DNA of 64,000 bases. Origin: Martinezella hainanensis (GTDB lineage Bacteria; Pseudomonadota; Alphaproteobacteria; Rhizobiales; Rhizobiaceae). The DNA lies in assembly GCF_900094555.1 (NCBI RefSeq), contig NZ_FMAC01000003.1, positions 434,001 through 498,000 on the forward strand. Direction: 5' to 3'. Under the pieces are notes generated by a model. The model ran no database searches, was not told the DNA's origin, and saw only the letters and a list, made by a program, of their open reading frames with translations. Position 1 is the first letter of the stretch; each line of letters opens with the position of its first letter. Shown here in pieces: positions 1 through 9,240 of this stretch. Both the position numbers and the translations under genes were made by a program.

Positions 1-1139
1 TAATCCCCCATCGGATAATCCGCCATGAACTCGCCGAGCCGGGTGATCATGGCGTCGGTCGGCATCAGGTCTTCGGAGATCATGAGATTGAGCCGGAAGG
101 TTCGTGCCGCAAAGGAAAAGCGCGACCCGCGCAGCAAGACCTTGAGCGGATCGAGATAGTCCGAACCCAGATGCTTGCCGACCAGATGGCGCACGCGCTG
201 CAGTTCTCCGAGCTTCAGGAGCGTGCGGGCCATGGCAAAGAGCACGACCTCGTTGGTTGCGATCATCTCGTGGGAAAACCGCATGATGATGTCGCGAAAG
301 GTCTGGAGGCTGTTGCGGTAGATCAGTTCCAGGCCGCGGGCACGCTCCAGAATTTGTGCTGCGTGGGCCTCATGTCCATGCTCCAGGAGCAGGGCCATGG
401 CAGCAAGCGCTCGTCCCGCCCGTTCGAGGGCGGAAGCGACCTCAATCACCGCGACTGCTGTCTCGAAGGTCGCCAGCCGTTCGCCGACGGCGATGGTCAG
501 AAGTTTCAACAGCTCTGGGTGTTCATCTGGAGCCTCGACAAGCAGAGGCGGCAATAGGCCAGCCCATTCATCGGACGGGAGCGAGGCGGGCGCTTCGAGC
601 CAGATCGATAGCGAAGCCGTCTGTCCCGGTGAAAGGTGAGCGAGGAAATTTTCGCGCAGGTAGTCGATGCTCAGGCGTGTGTCCTGCAGGTGCGTCAGCG
701 GCAGAAATGCCGGCCAACCGGCGTAATCCCTGAGGAGCCGCTCGGCTTCTTCGGTATGAAGATCACGCAATTCCTCTTTCGAAAATGTGAGATCCCCACC
801 GTCGAGCGTGACTGCACCGCGATGCAGGATAAGCCGCGCCAGTCCGCTGATGCGCTGATCGGGGCGGCAGGCGACCACCAGCACGCCGATGGTCTCGACG
901 AGTTGGGCAGAAACGCGAGCCGACCGCACTGACACTGGCACGTCCCAGAAGAGCCAACCATCCTCAACATCGCTCATCCGCGGCTGCTGCAGGCTGCAGA
1001 CCTTCCGGCCCATCGCCTTTGCTACCATGGACAGAACAGTGGTCTTTCCGGCGCCCGCAGGGGCGCGCAGGAAGATCACGCCCGCTCGCTCTGCGGCGAT
1101 GCGGCGGCAAAGATTGGGCCGGGGGATCAATCTGTTCAT
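1..1139 (-). CDS. MalT-like ATP-binding transcriptional regulator (C-terminus outside window)
   Basis: The minus strand is open without a stop from ATG at 1139 to the left edge (379 codons), so the C-terminal part is missing. Residues 1-34 contain a Walker A loop (APAGAGKTT, about 26-34), followed by short hydrophobic strands and a VVACRPDQ segment resembling the sensor strand of STAND-type ATPases such as MalT. From about residue 200 the protein becomes helical and repeat-like (alternating Leu/Ala/Glu, ERAGRALAAMALLLEHG), as in the TPR-like arm of MalT/LuxR large regulators. A LuxR-type helix-turn-helix would be expected beyond the window and is not seen. It is divergently arranged with the peptide-transport/hydantoinase operon starting at 1276, which suggests local control of that operon (inference). 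The family call rests on the fold pattern only. Confidence 0.75.
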   Translation of the reverse strand, partial: MNRLIPRPNLCRRIAAERAGVIFLRAPAGAGKTTVLSMVAKAMGRKVCSLQQPRMSDVEDGWLFWDVPVSVRSARVSAQLVETIGVLVVACRPDQRISGLARLILHRGAVTLDGGDLTFSKEELRDLHTEEAERLLRDYAGWPAFLPLTHLQDTRLSIDYLRENFLAHLSPGQTASLSIWLEAPASLPSDEWAGLLPPLLVEAPDEHPELLKLLTIAVGERLATFETAVAVIEVASALERAGRALAAMALLLEHGHEAHAAQILERARGLELIYRNSLQTFRDIIMRFSHEMIATNEVVLFAMARTLLKLGELQRVRHLVGKHLGSDYLDPLKVLLRGSRFSFAARTFRLNLMISEDLMPTDAMITRLGEFMADYPMGD

Positions 1140-1275
1140 GCAGGGTTTGTAAGCATATAGCGAAAAATAACCTATACCATAAAGCTAAAAAACTATACCT
1201 TTGTCCCGTTGTTCATCGCCGGAAGATGCGGATTGTTGTTGCCAGGTTAGCTGGCGAACAAGGAACCTCCCGTCG
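1140..1275. promoter_or_regulatory. Divergent promoter region with CTATACC direct repeats
   Basis: This AT-rich gap separates the MalT-like regulator from the transporter operon. The heptamer CTATACC occurs at 1172-1178 and again at 1193-1199, 21 bases apart start to start, which is two helical turns. Directly repeated sites with helical phasing are typical activator boxes for MalT/LuxR-type proteins, so these may be the regulator's sites. No convincing -35/-10 pair can be assigned by eye. Confidence 0.4.
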
Positions 1276-2304
1276 ATGCAGCAACATCCGTTGGTCGCGA
1301 TCCTGACGCGGCTCAGCACTTTCGTGCTGGTCATGATCGCGCTCTCCATCATGATTTTCGCGCTGGCGCGCGTCGTGCCCGGAGATCCCGCGCGCATGGC
1401 GCTCGGCCCTGCGGCAACGCAGGAACAGGTCGATGCGCTCCGTGTTCAGATGGGCCTGGATAAGCCGCTTCTGGTGCAATATGTCGACTATGTCGGCAAG
1501 GCGCTGCGGGGTGATCTCGGCATGTCGCTGGTCTCGCAGCGTCCGGTCACGACCGATTTGGAGCAGACGGTGCCGGCGACCGTCGAACTGGTGCTCGTCT
1601 CCGTCATCTTCATGTTCGTGGTGGCCATTCCGCTCGGGGTCATCACCGCGCATTTCCGCGATCGTGCGCTGGACCATATCGGCCGAATCCTGTCCTTGAC
1701 CGGGGTGACCATTCCGAGCTTCCTGTTTGCGATCAGCCTGCAATTGCTGGCCGCGCGCTGTCTGCCGAACTGGCCGATCATCGGCCGTCTCGATCATTCC
1801 TTAAGTTTTCAGCCTGGGCCGACCGGATTCCTGTTGATCGATGGGCTGCTAGCGGGACGTCTGGATGTGTTTGTCGATGCGCTCCAGCATCTCGTGCTGC
1901 CTGCCTTTGCGCTTGCCATGGCCGGTATCGGCCAGATTACCCGCATCACCCGTTCCTCCATGCTGGAGAACCAGCGCAAGGACCATGTCTTGACCTTGCA
2001 GAGCTTCGGCGTACCGGAGCGGGTCATCATCTTCCGTTATCTCCTCAAGCTGTCTTCGATCGCGCCATTGACGATCATGGGCCTCGAATTTGCATCGCTG
2101 ATCGGCAATGCCTTCGTCATCGAGATGGTGTTCGCCTGGGGCGGCTTTGCGTCCTACGGGCTCAACGCCATCTTGCAAAAGGATCTCAATGCCGTGACGG
2201 CCGTCGTGCTGGTCGCCGGCCTGTTTTTCATCGTTGCGAACCTGGTCGTTGACGTCCTGATCTCGATCATCGACCCGCGCCTGCGCCGCAAGGAGGCACG
2301 CTGA
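1276..2304 (+). CDS. Oligopeptide/dipeptide ABC transporter permease (DppB type)
   Basis: This encodes a 342-residue inner-membrane permease. It has an N-terminal membrane helix (about residues 8-30), the periplasmic stretch ending in GDLGMSL, then five further hydrophobic segments, the usual layout of the DppB/OppB family. The conserved cytoplasmic loop that contacts the ATPase is recognisable near residues 220-250 (QSFGVPERVIIFRYLLK). ATG 1276 is chosen over the in-frame TTG at 1201, because the family starts directly with the amphipathic helix and the upstream codons are Cys-rich and uncharacteristic. The stop overlaps the next gene by one base, so the two permeases are translationally coupled. 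The substrate is presumably a peptide or a cyclic amino-acid derivative, judging from the hydantoinase genes in the operon. Confidence 0.92.
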   Translation: MQQHPLVAILTRLSTFVLVMIALSIMIFALARVVPGDPARMALGPAATQEQVDALRVQMGLDKPLLVQYVDYVGKALRGDLGMSLVSQRPVTTDLEQTVPATVELVLVSVIFMFVVAIPLGVITAHFRDRALDHIGRILSLTGVTIPSFLFAISLQLLAARCLPNWPIIGRLDHSLSFQPGPTGFLLIDGLLAGRLDVFVDALQHLVLPAFALAMAGIGQITRITRSSMLENQRKDHVLTLQSFGVPERVIIFRYLLKLSSIAPLTIMGLEFASLIGNAFVIEMVFAWGGFASYGLNAILQKDLNAVTAVVLVAGLFFIVANLVVDVLISIIDPRLRRKEAR

Positions 2305-3185
2305 TGGCCGATATGAAGATGCTTGATGCCTCCGACCGCGGACTGAGCACGGGTTACATGATGTGGTATCGCTTCAGCCGTAATCCGGCTGCGGTGATCG
2401 GTACGCTGATTCTGACATCGGTCGTCGTGCTTGCAGTCTTTGCACCCTGGCTCACGCCTTATCCGAAGCATGTCGGTGCCGTCGTCGATTTCCGCGCACG
2501 GCATGTAGCGCCCGATGTCACTCATTGGTTCGGCACGGACAAGGTCGGTCGCGATATCTTCTCCCGCACGGTCTTCGGTCTGCGTGTTTCACTGCTGCTG
2601 GTCATCGGCGTCCTCGGCATTTCCGTGCCGATCGGCACAGTGCTCGGCCTGGTCGCAGGTTATTTTGGCGGCTGGGTCGAGAAGCTCATCACGGGTCTGA
2701 CGAATGTCATGCTGGCGATGCCGCCGCTCGTCATGGCGCTTGCAGTGTCGAACTTGCTCGAGCCGAACCTGATGAACGCGATGATCGCGATTACCTTGTT
2801 GTGGTGGACCTGGCATGCGCGGCTGATCTATTCCGTCTCGAAGTCGATTGCCTCCGAAGACTATATCGAGGCGGCGCGACTTGCCGGCGCCGGGCCGATG
2901 CACATCCTCTTTCGCGAAATCCTGCCGAATTGCGTGGCGGTCATCTCCGTCAAGACGACGCTGGATGCAGCCTTCGTCATCCTGTTCGGCGCCACTCTCA
3001 GCTTCCTCGGCTTCGGGGTGAAGCCGCCCATCCCTGACCTCGGCTCCATGGTTGCCGATGGCCGCCAGTTCATGCCCGGTTATTGGTGGGAAGTCGTTTG
3101 CCCCGGTGCTGCAGTCTTTTACGTAACGCTCGGCTTCAATCTCCTGGGCGATGGCTTGCGCGACATGTTCGATGTGGAGAGCTAA
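2304..3185 (+). CDS. Oligopeptide/dipeptide ABC transporter permease (DppC type)
   Basis: This encodes a 293-residue second permease subunit. After an N-terminal membrane helix it carries the family hallmark HWFGTDKVGRDIFSR (about residues 71-85), five more membrane segments, and the EAA loop EAARLAGAGP-x-HILFREILPN that docks onto the ABC ATPase. The ATG shares its A with the stop codon of the DppB-type gene. The ATPase gene follows 3 bases after the stop. It forms the heterodimeric membrane channel with the preceding protein. Length and motif order are normal for the family, and nothing is missing. Confidence 0.93.
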   Translation: MADMKMLDASDRGLSTGYMMWYRFSRNPAAVIGTLILTSVVVLAVFAPWLTPYPKHVGAVVDFRARHVAPDVTHWFGTDKVGRDIFSRTVFGLRVSLLLVIGVLGISVPIGTVLGLVAGYFGGWVEKLITGLTNVMLAMPPLVMALAVSNLLEPNLMNAMIAITLLWWTWHARLIYSVSKSIASEDYIEAARLAGAGPMHILFREILPNCVAVISVKTTLDAAFVILFGATLSFLGFGVKPPIPDLGSMVADGRQFMPGYWWEVVCPGAAVFYVTLGFNLLGDGLRDMFDVES

Positions 3186-3188
3186 GCC

Positions 3189-4835
3189 ATGACCGAGCCA
3201 CTTCTCAAGATCGAGGCTTTGAATGTCTCCTTCACCACCTACGGCCGAACCCGGCAAGTGCTGCGTGATATCGCCTTCACCGTTGCCGCCGGTGAGCGCG
3301 TCGCGCTGATCGGGGAGACCGGATCGGGCAAATCCGTCACGGCGAAAGCGATCATCGGCACCCTGCCGAAGAATGCCTCCATCAGCTCAGGCACAATTTC
3401 GGTGTCGGGTCGCGATGTCCTGAAGATGCAGCGGAGGGAGCGCGAGGCGCTGAAAGGCACCGCTTTTTCGCTGATCATGCAGGACCCGCTTTCCTCCTTC
3501 AATCCGGTCTTCAAGATCGGCACACATCTCGACGACGTCATGCGTTTTGCCGACAAGCGTGATGGTGTCCGTTCGTCGAAGGCCGAGCGTCGGACGCGGA
3601 TCGCCGCCGTCTTGCGCCGCGTGCAGCTTGCCGATGCCGAGCGGGTTATGAATGCCTATCCGTCCGAGCTTTCGGGCGGCATGCGCCAGCGCGTCCTGAT
3701 CGGGCTTGCACTGCTGCACCAGCCGAAGCTCTTGATCGCGGACGAACCCGGCACGGCACTCGACGTGACGACGCAGGACGAGATCCTGAACCTGATCAAC
3801 CAGCTGGTGGTCGAGGAGAACATGGCTCTCCTGATGATCACCCACAATCTCGGCGTTGTACGCAAGGTCGCGGACCGGGTGGTGGTCATGCATCACGGCG
3901 ATATCGTCGAGGCCGGCCCTTGCGGTGAGATTCTGACCAAGCCGCACCAGCCCTATACGAAGGCGCTCCTGGAGGCCGTGCCGCCGCTTTACGGCGAACG
4001 CGTCACCGACCTGCCGCAGAGCGAGCGCGCACCGATTGTGAAAGTCGAAGGGCTGAACAAGATTTATGGCAGGAAGCCGGGTTTCCATGCCGTTCGTGAC
4101 GTGAACCTGACATTGCGCCAGGGCGAAATCTTCGGATTGGCCGGCGAATCCGGTTCCGGCAAGACCTCGGTCGCGCGCATCATCATGGATCTGTCGCGAC
4201 CGACGTCCGGCAGCGTCACCATCGATGCGCCGGCACCGGAGCGCGGCAAGCGGCTGACGCAGATCGTCTATCAGAACCCCGGCACGTCGCTCAATCCGAA
4301 GCGCAACGTCCAGCAGACCCTGTCGCTGCCGCTGAAATCGATTGGCATGGATGGGCCGACCCGCGAGGCGCGGATGAAACAGCTCATGGAGCTGGTGCGC
4401 CTGCCGCAATCCTATTTGGCAAAGTACCCTCATGAGCTTTCGGGCGGCCAGAAGCAGCGCGTGGCGATCGCCCGCGCGCTGGCGGCTGAGCCGAAGATCC
4501 TGATCCTCGACGAGCCGACCGCAGCGCTTGATGTGTCCGTTCAGAAGACCGTCATCGAACTGCTTTTGCAGCTGCGCGAGGAGCTCGGCCTCACCTATCT
4601 GATGATCTCGCATGACCTGTCGCTGATGCGCAATTTCTGCTCGCGTATTGCCATCATGCTGCGCGGCGAGATCGTCGAGGAAGGGCCGACGCCAGAGGTC
4701 TTCGCCGCACCCAATCACCCCTATACACGTGCGCTGATCGCTGCGATCCCCGTCGTCACCGACGAGGAAGAGCGCCAGAAGCCCGCGGTAACCGAGGAAG
4801 AGCGCAAGCGCTTTCTCGTCAAAACCACAGACTGA
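3189..4835 (+). CDS. Fused double-domain peptide ABC transporter ATPase (DppD-DppF fusion)
   Basis: This 548-residue protein contains two complete nucleotide-binding domains. The first has Walker A GETGSGKS (42-49), signature LSGGM (161-165) and Walker B LLIADEP (181-187). The second has Walker A GESGSGKT (319-326), signature LSGGQ (417-421) and ILILDEP (about 437-443). Each domain is followed by the oligopeptide-type C-terminal extension with HPYT/HQPYT. The single polypeptide replaces separate DppD and DppF subunits and would power the permeases encoded just upstream. In the first domain the usual DEPTTALD reads DEPGTALD, a small deviation that should not abolish ATP binding. It sits in the middle of the operon, 17 bases before the first hydantoinase-like gene. 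Confidence 0.94.
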   Translation: MTEPLLKIEALNVSFTTYGRTRQVLRDIAFTVAAGERVALIGETGSGKSVTAKAIIGTLPKNASISSGTISVSGRDVLKMQRREREALKGTAFSLIMQDPLSSFNPVFKIGTHLDDVMRFADKRDGVRSSKAERRTRIAAVLRRVQLADAERVMNAYPSELSGGMRQRVLIGLALLHQPKLLIADEPGTALDVTTQDEILNLINQLVVEENMALLMITHNLGVVRKVADRVVVMHHGDIVEAGPCGEILTKPHQPYTKALLEAVPPLYGERVTDLPQSERAPIVKVEGLNKIYGRKPGFHAVRDVNLTLRQGEIFGLAGESGSGKTSVARIIMDLSRPTSGSVTIDAPAPERGKRLTQIVYQNPGTSLNPKRNVQQTLSLPLKSIGMDGPTREARMKQLMELVRLPQSYLAKYPHELSGGQKQRVAIARALAAEPKILILDEPTAALDVSVQKTVIELLLQLREELGLTYLMISHDLSLMRNFCSRIAIMLRGEIVEEGPTPEVFAAPNHPYTRALIAAIPVVTDEEERQKPAVTEEERKRFLVKTTD

Positions 4836-4852
4836 TCGAAGAGGAGCCTGAC

Positions 4853-6409
4853 GTGTATCGCGTTGGAATTGACGTCGGCGGCACCAATACGGATGCTGTC
4901 GTCCTGGAGGAAAAGACCGTTCTGGCCGGGGTCAAGGCCTCGACCACCGAGGACGTGACTTCGGGCGTGATCGAGGCGCTGGAGAAGGTCATCGAGGCCT
5001 CCGGCATCGATCGTACCCGCATTGCTGCCGTCATGATCGGTACCACGCATTTTACCAATGCGGTGATCGAGCGCCGACACATGGACGAGGTTGCAGCCAT
5101 CCGCCTGAGCCTGCCGTCCGGTGCCGGTCTGCCGCCCATGGTCGACTGGCCCGATGATCTGCGCGAGATCGTCGGCAATCACGGCTACCAGGTCAAGGGC
5201 GGCTACGAGTTCGACGGACGCGAGCTTTCGCCGCTCGACGAGGACGCCATCATACGCATCGCCGGCGAAATCCGCGCGAAGGGCCTGAAGGCTGCCGCTG
5301 TGACCTGCGTCTTCAGCGGTATCAACGATGCCATGGAGCTGCGGGCCAAGGAAATCCTGCAGCAGCATTGCCCGGGCCTGCCCGTCGTCATGTCGAAGGA
5401 CATCGGCCGTCACGGTCTCCTGGCGCGCGAAAGTGCGGCGATCATGAATGCGAGCCTGCTGTCGCTTGCCGCTCGTACGGTTGCGGCTTTTGGCAAGGCG
5501 CTTGCAGCCGCCGGCATCCCGTGCCCGTTCTACATCACGCAGAACGACGGAACGCTGATGGCGGCCGACGTCGTGCGTGCCTTTCCGGTGCTGACCTTTG
5601 CCTCCGGCCCGACCAATTCCATGCGCGGTGCCGCGTTCCTGACCGGTCTGAAGGACGCTGTCGTCGTCGATGTCGGCGGCACTACCTCGGATGTCGGCGC
5701 TCTCTCGCACGGCTTTCCGCGACAGGCCTCGACGACTGTCGATATCGGCGGGGTTCGCACGAATTTCCGGATGCCCGACGTCTTTTCGATCGGGCTCGGC
5801 GGCGGGTCGCTCGTTGTCAGCAATGAAGCGGGAATCATCGTCGGACCGAAGTCCGTCGGTTATCGCGTGCGCAAGGAAGCGCTCTGCTTCGGCGGGTCGA
5901 CGCTGACCGCCACCGACGTCGCTGTAGCCGCCGGTAAGGCTGAAGTTGGCGATGCCGCGTTGGTTGCCAATCTCGACAAGGGTTTGGTCGATGCGGCGGT
6001 TGCAAAAATCAACTCCATGTTGGAGGCCTGCGTCGAGCGCAGCCGCATTTCCTCGACGCCGGTGCCGGTCATCGCAGTCGGCGGCGGTTCGATCCTGATG
6101 CCCGATCGCATCGGCGATCTCGAGGTGATCTTGCCTGAGAATTTTGCCGTAGCCAATGCTGTCGGCGCTGCCATTGCCCAGATCAGCGGCGAGACGGATC
6201 GCGTCTTCTCGCTCGTCGACGGCTGCACGCGCGAGAGCGCGCTTGCCGAAGCCGAAGCCGAAGCGCGCGAAAAGGCAATCGCCGCCGGCGCGCTTGCAGA
6301 AACCCTTGAAGTTATCGAGCGCGAGGACACGCCGCTTGCCTATCTGCCCGGCAACGCCACGCGCATTCACGTCAAAGTCGTCGGTGAAATGGGAGGGCAT
6401 CATGCCTGA
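4853..6409 (+). CDS. Hydantoinase/oxoprolinase family protein (HyuA type), copy 1
   Basis: This 518-residue protein starts at GTG 4853 behind GAGGAG (4840-4845). It begins with GIDVGGTNTDAV, the phosphate-1 loop of the Hydant_A_N domain. It continues with GTTHFTNAVIER and then a second actin-like ATPase signature, VVVDVGGTTSDVG (about residues 268-280), of the hydantoinase A core. Known relatives are ATP-dependent N-methylhydantoinase and 5-oxoprolinase subunits, which open five-membered cyclic amides with ATP hydrolysis. It overlaps the following DUF917 gene by 8 bases. A close paralogue lies at 10314-11852; matching blocks such as GTTHFTNAV and SGPTNSMRGAAFLTGL show an internal duplication. 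The exact substrate is unknown. Confidence 0.88.
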   Translation: MYRVGIDVGGTNTDAVVLEEKTVLAGVKASTTEDVTSGVIEALEKVIEASGIDRTRIAAVMIGTTHFTNAVIERRHMDEVAAIRLSLPSGAGLPPMVDWPDDLREIVGNHGYQVKGGYEFDGRELSPLDEDAIIRIAGEIRAKGLKAAAVTCVFSGINDAMELRAKEILQQHCPGLPVVMSKDIGRHGLLARESAAIMNASLLSLAARTVAAFGKALAAAGIPCPFYITQNDGTLMAADVVRAFPVLTFASGPTNSMRGAAFLTGLKDAVVVDVGGTTSDVGALSHGFPRQASTTVDIGGVRTNFRMPDVFSIGLGGGSLVVSNEAGIIVGPKSVGYRVRKEALCFGGSTLTATDVAVAAGKAEVGDAALVANLDKGLVDAAVAKINSMLEACVERSRISSTPVPVIAVGGGSILMPDRIGDLEVILPENFAVANAVGAAIAQISGETDRVFSLVDGCTRESALAEAEAEAREKAIAAGALAETLEVIEREDTPLAYLPGNATRIHVKVVGEMGGHHA

Positions 6410-7535
6410 GGCGCGCAAGCAGAAATACGATGATGCCGCTCTGCGCCGGCTGACGCCGGAGGATCTCGATGCCCTGGAAATCGGTGCGGGCATTCTTGGT
6501 ACTGGCGGCGGTGGCAACCCCTACCAGGGCAAGCTTCTCGTTCTCGAAGCCATGAAGGCCGGCTACGAGATGAAGGTGCTCGCGACCGACGCCATCGAAC
6601 CCGATGCACTTTGTATGTCGATCGGCGGCATCGGTGCGCCGGTTGTCGGCGTCGAACGCATCCGCGAGGGGCGCGAGGGCTTGCGCTGCCTGCGCGCCAT
6701 GGAAGAGCTCATCCGCACGCCGATCGATGCCATTGTTTGCGAAGAGATCGGCGGCGCGAATGCGATGAACCCCCTCGTTACCGCCGCTCTCGGTGGCCTG
6801 CCTATCCTCGATTGCGACGGCATGGGCCGGGCCTTCCCCGAAATGCAGATGACGACCTTCTCGATCTATGGCCACAGCTCCACGCCCTCGGTCATGTGCG
6901 ACCTGCATGGCAATGCCGTGATCTTCAGCCATGCCGTATCGGAAGTCTGGCACGAACGCATGGCGCGTGCCTGCGTGGTCGCTCAGGGCGGCGGGGCCAT
7001 GCTGGCGACCGCGCCGATGCAGGCCCATTATGTCCATCAATACGGCATCCCGAAGAGCTTCACCAAGGCGATCGCGCTCGGAGAAGCGGTGATCCGCGCG
7101 CGCAAGGCGCAGGAAGATCCGATCGCCGCCGTTTGTGCGCTGGAAGGCGGAAGGCGGGTGTTCAACGGCAAGATCACCGACCTGAAGCGCCATCTGCGCG
7201 GCGGCTTCGTCATCGGCGATATGGAACTTGCCGGCTTTGACGATTGCAACGGCCAGACGGCAAACGTGGCGATCCAGAACGAATTCCTGGTCTTCCGCCG
7301 CGATGGCGTGATCGAGGTCTGCGTGCCGGATCTGATCGTGCTGCTCGATGTCGATACCGGCTATCCGATCACCACCGAAATGCTGCGCTACGGCCAGCGC
7401 GTCGCCGTCGTCGCCATTCCCTGTCACGAGCTGCTGCGCAGCGCGCGTGCGCTCGACGTCGTCGGTCCGGCCGCCTTCGGCTATCCGGACATCATCTATT
7501 CGCCGCTGCCGGCCCCAGGCCGAAAGGCAGCCTAA
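6402..7535 (+). CDS. DUF917 (S-methyl-thiohydantoin desulfurase-like) protein, copy 1
   Basis: This 377-residue protein belongs to the DUF917 family. The pattern IGAGILGTGGGGNPY near residues 27-41 and the later CEEIGGANAMNP and CDGMGRAFPEMQMT blocks are characteristic. The family is commonly encoded beside HyuA-type genes, and its N-terminal domain is described in domain databases as S-methyl thiohydantoin desulfurase-like. The ATG at 6402 lies inside the end of the hydantoinase gene, with GGGAGG at 6391-6396 as ribosome site. An in-frame extension back to 6156 exists but would be read in overlap with the hydantoinase, so I rejected it. It is probably a partner enzyme of the HyuA-type protein. 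The reaction is not certain. Confidence 0.85.
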   Translation: MPEARKQKYDDAALRRLTPEDLDALEIGAGILGTGGGGNPYQGKLLVLEAMKAGYEMKVLATDAIEPDALCMSIGGIGAPVVGVERIREGREGLRCLRAMEELIRTPIDAIVCEEIGGANAMNPLVTAALGGLPILDCDGMGRAFPEMQMTTFSIYGHSSTPSVMCDLHGNAVIFSHAVSEVWHERMARACVVAQGGGAMLATAPMQAHYVHQYGIPKSFTKAIALGEAVIRARKAQEDPIAAVCALEGGRRVFNGKITDLKRHLRGGFVIGDMELAGFDDCNGQTANVAIQNEFLVFRRDGVIEVCVPDLIVLLDVDTGYPITTEMLRYGQRVAVVAIPCHELLRSARALDVVGPAAFGYPDIIYSPLPAPGRKAA

Positions 7536-7576
7536 CCATAAGCGGGGCAGTTCCCGCATCAAAGAGGAGAACTAGA

Positions 7577-9172
7577 ATGAAGATGGGTTTCAGAAATCTG
7601 CGTCTGACGGCGCTGCTGCTTGCCAGTGCCATGGCATTGCCGCTGACCTCGGTCGCAGCGTCGGCGGCCGACAAGGTGTCGATCGCCGTCAACACGATGC
7701 AGATCTTCAGCTCGCTCGATCCGGCCAAGGTCACCGACTACACGGGCTACATGGCCATCGTGAACATGTATGACGCGCTGACGACCGTCAGCCCTTCGGG
7801 CGAGATCGTGCCCCATCTGGCAAAATCCTGGGATATTTCTCAGGACGGTCTGACCTACACATTCCATCTTCGCGACGACGCCAAATTCCAGGACGGCACG
7901 CCGATCAAGGCATCCGACTTCGTCTGGTCGATCCGGCGCCTGATCGGCATCAACAAGGGTCCCTCAAACCTCGTCGTCGGCCTCGTGCAGCCCGACAACG
8001 TTACCGCGCCTGATGACAAGACCGTCGTGGTCAAGCTCGATCGCCAGTTCTCGCCGTTCATGGCTGTCACGCCGCTGATGATGGCGCTGAACGAGAAGCT
8101 GATCGAGGCCAACACCAAACCGGACGACAAATGGGGCGAAGCCTATGTCGGCGAGCACTCCGCCGGTTCCGGCCCTTATAAGCTCGTCAGCTACAATCGT
8201 TCCGCCGATATGGTGATCGCGCGCAATCCCGATTACTTCCTCGGCTGGACCAAGGGAACACCGATCGACGAAGTGCGTTTCGTCCAGACAAGTGACGATG
8301 CTACCGTCAAGGCGCTTGCCGAAAAGGGCGAGCTCGGCCTTTCCTCGCATGGCCTCGGCAACGATACCTACGAAACGATCGGCAAGATGTCGGGCTACAA
8401 GCTGCTGCAGTCGACGACGGCCGGCGGTTTCGTCATCAAGCTGAACAGCAAGGTCTATCCGACCGACGACGTGCATGTCCGGCGCGCGATCGCCTATGCG
8501 ACCGACTACAAGACCATCCAGGAAGCGATCTATCCGGGCTTCGACATGACCGGCCCGCTTTCGACCGTCTTCAAGGATGCTCACAACGACGATATCCAGC
8601 CCGGCGTCTTCGACCTCGAAAAGGCGAAGGAAGAGCTCGCCAAGTCGAAATATGCGGGCCAGAAAATCACGCTGGTGAACAGCTATGTCGCCTCGCTCGC
8701 CTTCGAATCCGAAGTTGCGCTGCTGATGCAGGCCAATCTCGAACAGATCGGTATCACGCTCGATATCAAGCCCGAGCCCTGGAACCGCATCGTCGAGCTT
8801 TCGTCGAAGCCGGAAACCACTCCCGCATCGACACAGGTCAATATCTCGCCCAACTATCCGTCGCCTGACGCGATCTTCTACAATCAGTATCACTCCAAGG
8901 CTTCCGGCACCTGGATGTCGATGGAATGGCTGCAGGATCCTGAGGTCGACGCGCTGATCGACAAGGTAAGGGCAACCACCGACATCAAGGAGCAGAATGC
9001 AACCTACAAGGAGCTGCAAACAAAGCTCGCCGAACTGCAGCCCGACGTATGGGCGGTGTCGCCGAACCGGCGCTATGCGGCGAACAAGTGCCTTCAAGGC
9101 TACGAGTTCATCCCGATGCAGAGCTGGGATCTGAACTTCTCGAACTTCCATTGGGACTGCAAGGCGAACTGA
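7577..9172 (+). CDS. Peptide ABC transporter substrate-binding protein (SBP_bac_5 family)
   Basis: This 531-residue periplasmic binding protein has a lysine/arginine-containing N-terminus, a hydrophobic core and an ASA-ADK cleavage region near residue 31, which is a standard Sec signal peptide. The mature part shows the family-5 hallmarks LAKSWDISQDGLTYTFHLRDDAKFQDGTP (quoted from about residues 80-110, key residues W, G, Y, F, L, R) and a later AIAYATD segment. No lipobox cysteine is seen. ATG 7577 follows AGAGGAGA (7564-7571); an upstream in-frame extension overlaps the DUF917 gene and is discarded. It delivers substrate to the permeases encoded at 1276-3185. A stem-loop follows the stop at 9196-9217. 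Confidence 0.92.
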   Translation: MKMGFRNLRLTALLLASAMALPLTSVAASAADKVSIAVNTMQIFSSLDPAKVTDYTGYMAIVNMYDALTTVSPSGEIVPHLAKSWDISQDGLTYTFHLRDDAKFQDGTPIKASDFVWSIRRLIGINKGPSNLVVGLVQPDNVTAPDDKTVVVKLDRQFSPFMAVTPLMMALNEKLIEANTKPDDKWGEAYVGEHSAGSGPYKLVSYNRSADMVIARNPDYFLGWTKGTPIDEVRFVQTSDDATVKALAEKGELGLSSHGLGNDTYETIGKMSGYKLLQSTTAGGFVIKLNSKVYPTDDVHVRRAIAYATDYKTIQEAIYPGFDMTGPLSTVFKDAHNDDIQPGVFDLEKAKEELAKSKYAGQKITLVNSYVASLAFESEVALLMQANLEQIGITLDIKPEPWNRIVELSSKPETTPASTQVNISPNYPSPDAIFYNQYHSKASGTWMSMEWLQDPEVDALIDKVRATTDIKEQNATYKELQTKLAELQPDVWAVSPNRRYAANKCLQGYEFIPMQSWDLNFSNFHWDCKAN

Positions 9173-9195
9173 TCTTCGCCTGCACAAGACGTAGA

Positions 9196-9217
9196 CCCGG
9201 CCCCATTCGGGGTCGGG
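9196..9217 (+). terminator. Intra-operon stem-loop after the binding-protein gene
   Basis: CCCGGCCCC (9196-9204), loop ATTC, GGGGTCGGG (9209-9217): a nine-pair GC-rich stem with one G-U pair, without a T-run. Located 23 bases after the binding-protein stop, it is best read as an mRNA-stabilising or attenuating hairpin that lets the binding protein be made in excess over downstream genes. Confidence 0.55.
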
Positions 9218-9240
9218 AGAGCTATTGCCGAAGGTGAAAC

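Noticed and set aside
4721..6517. Long minus-strand open frame opposite the first HyuA gene
   Set aside because: It is a mirror frame of a high-GC gene; the plus strand has all HyuA motifs, and the minus translation is rich in His, Arg, Asp and Gly without recognisable domains.
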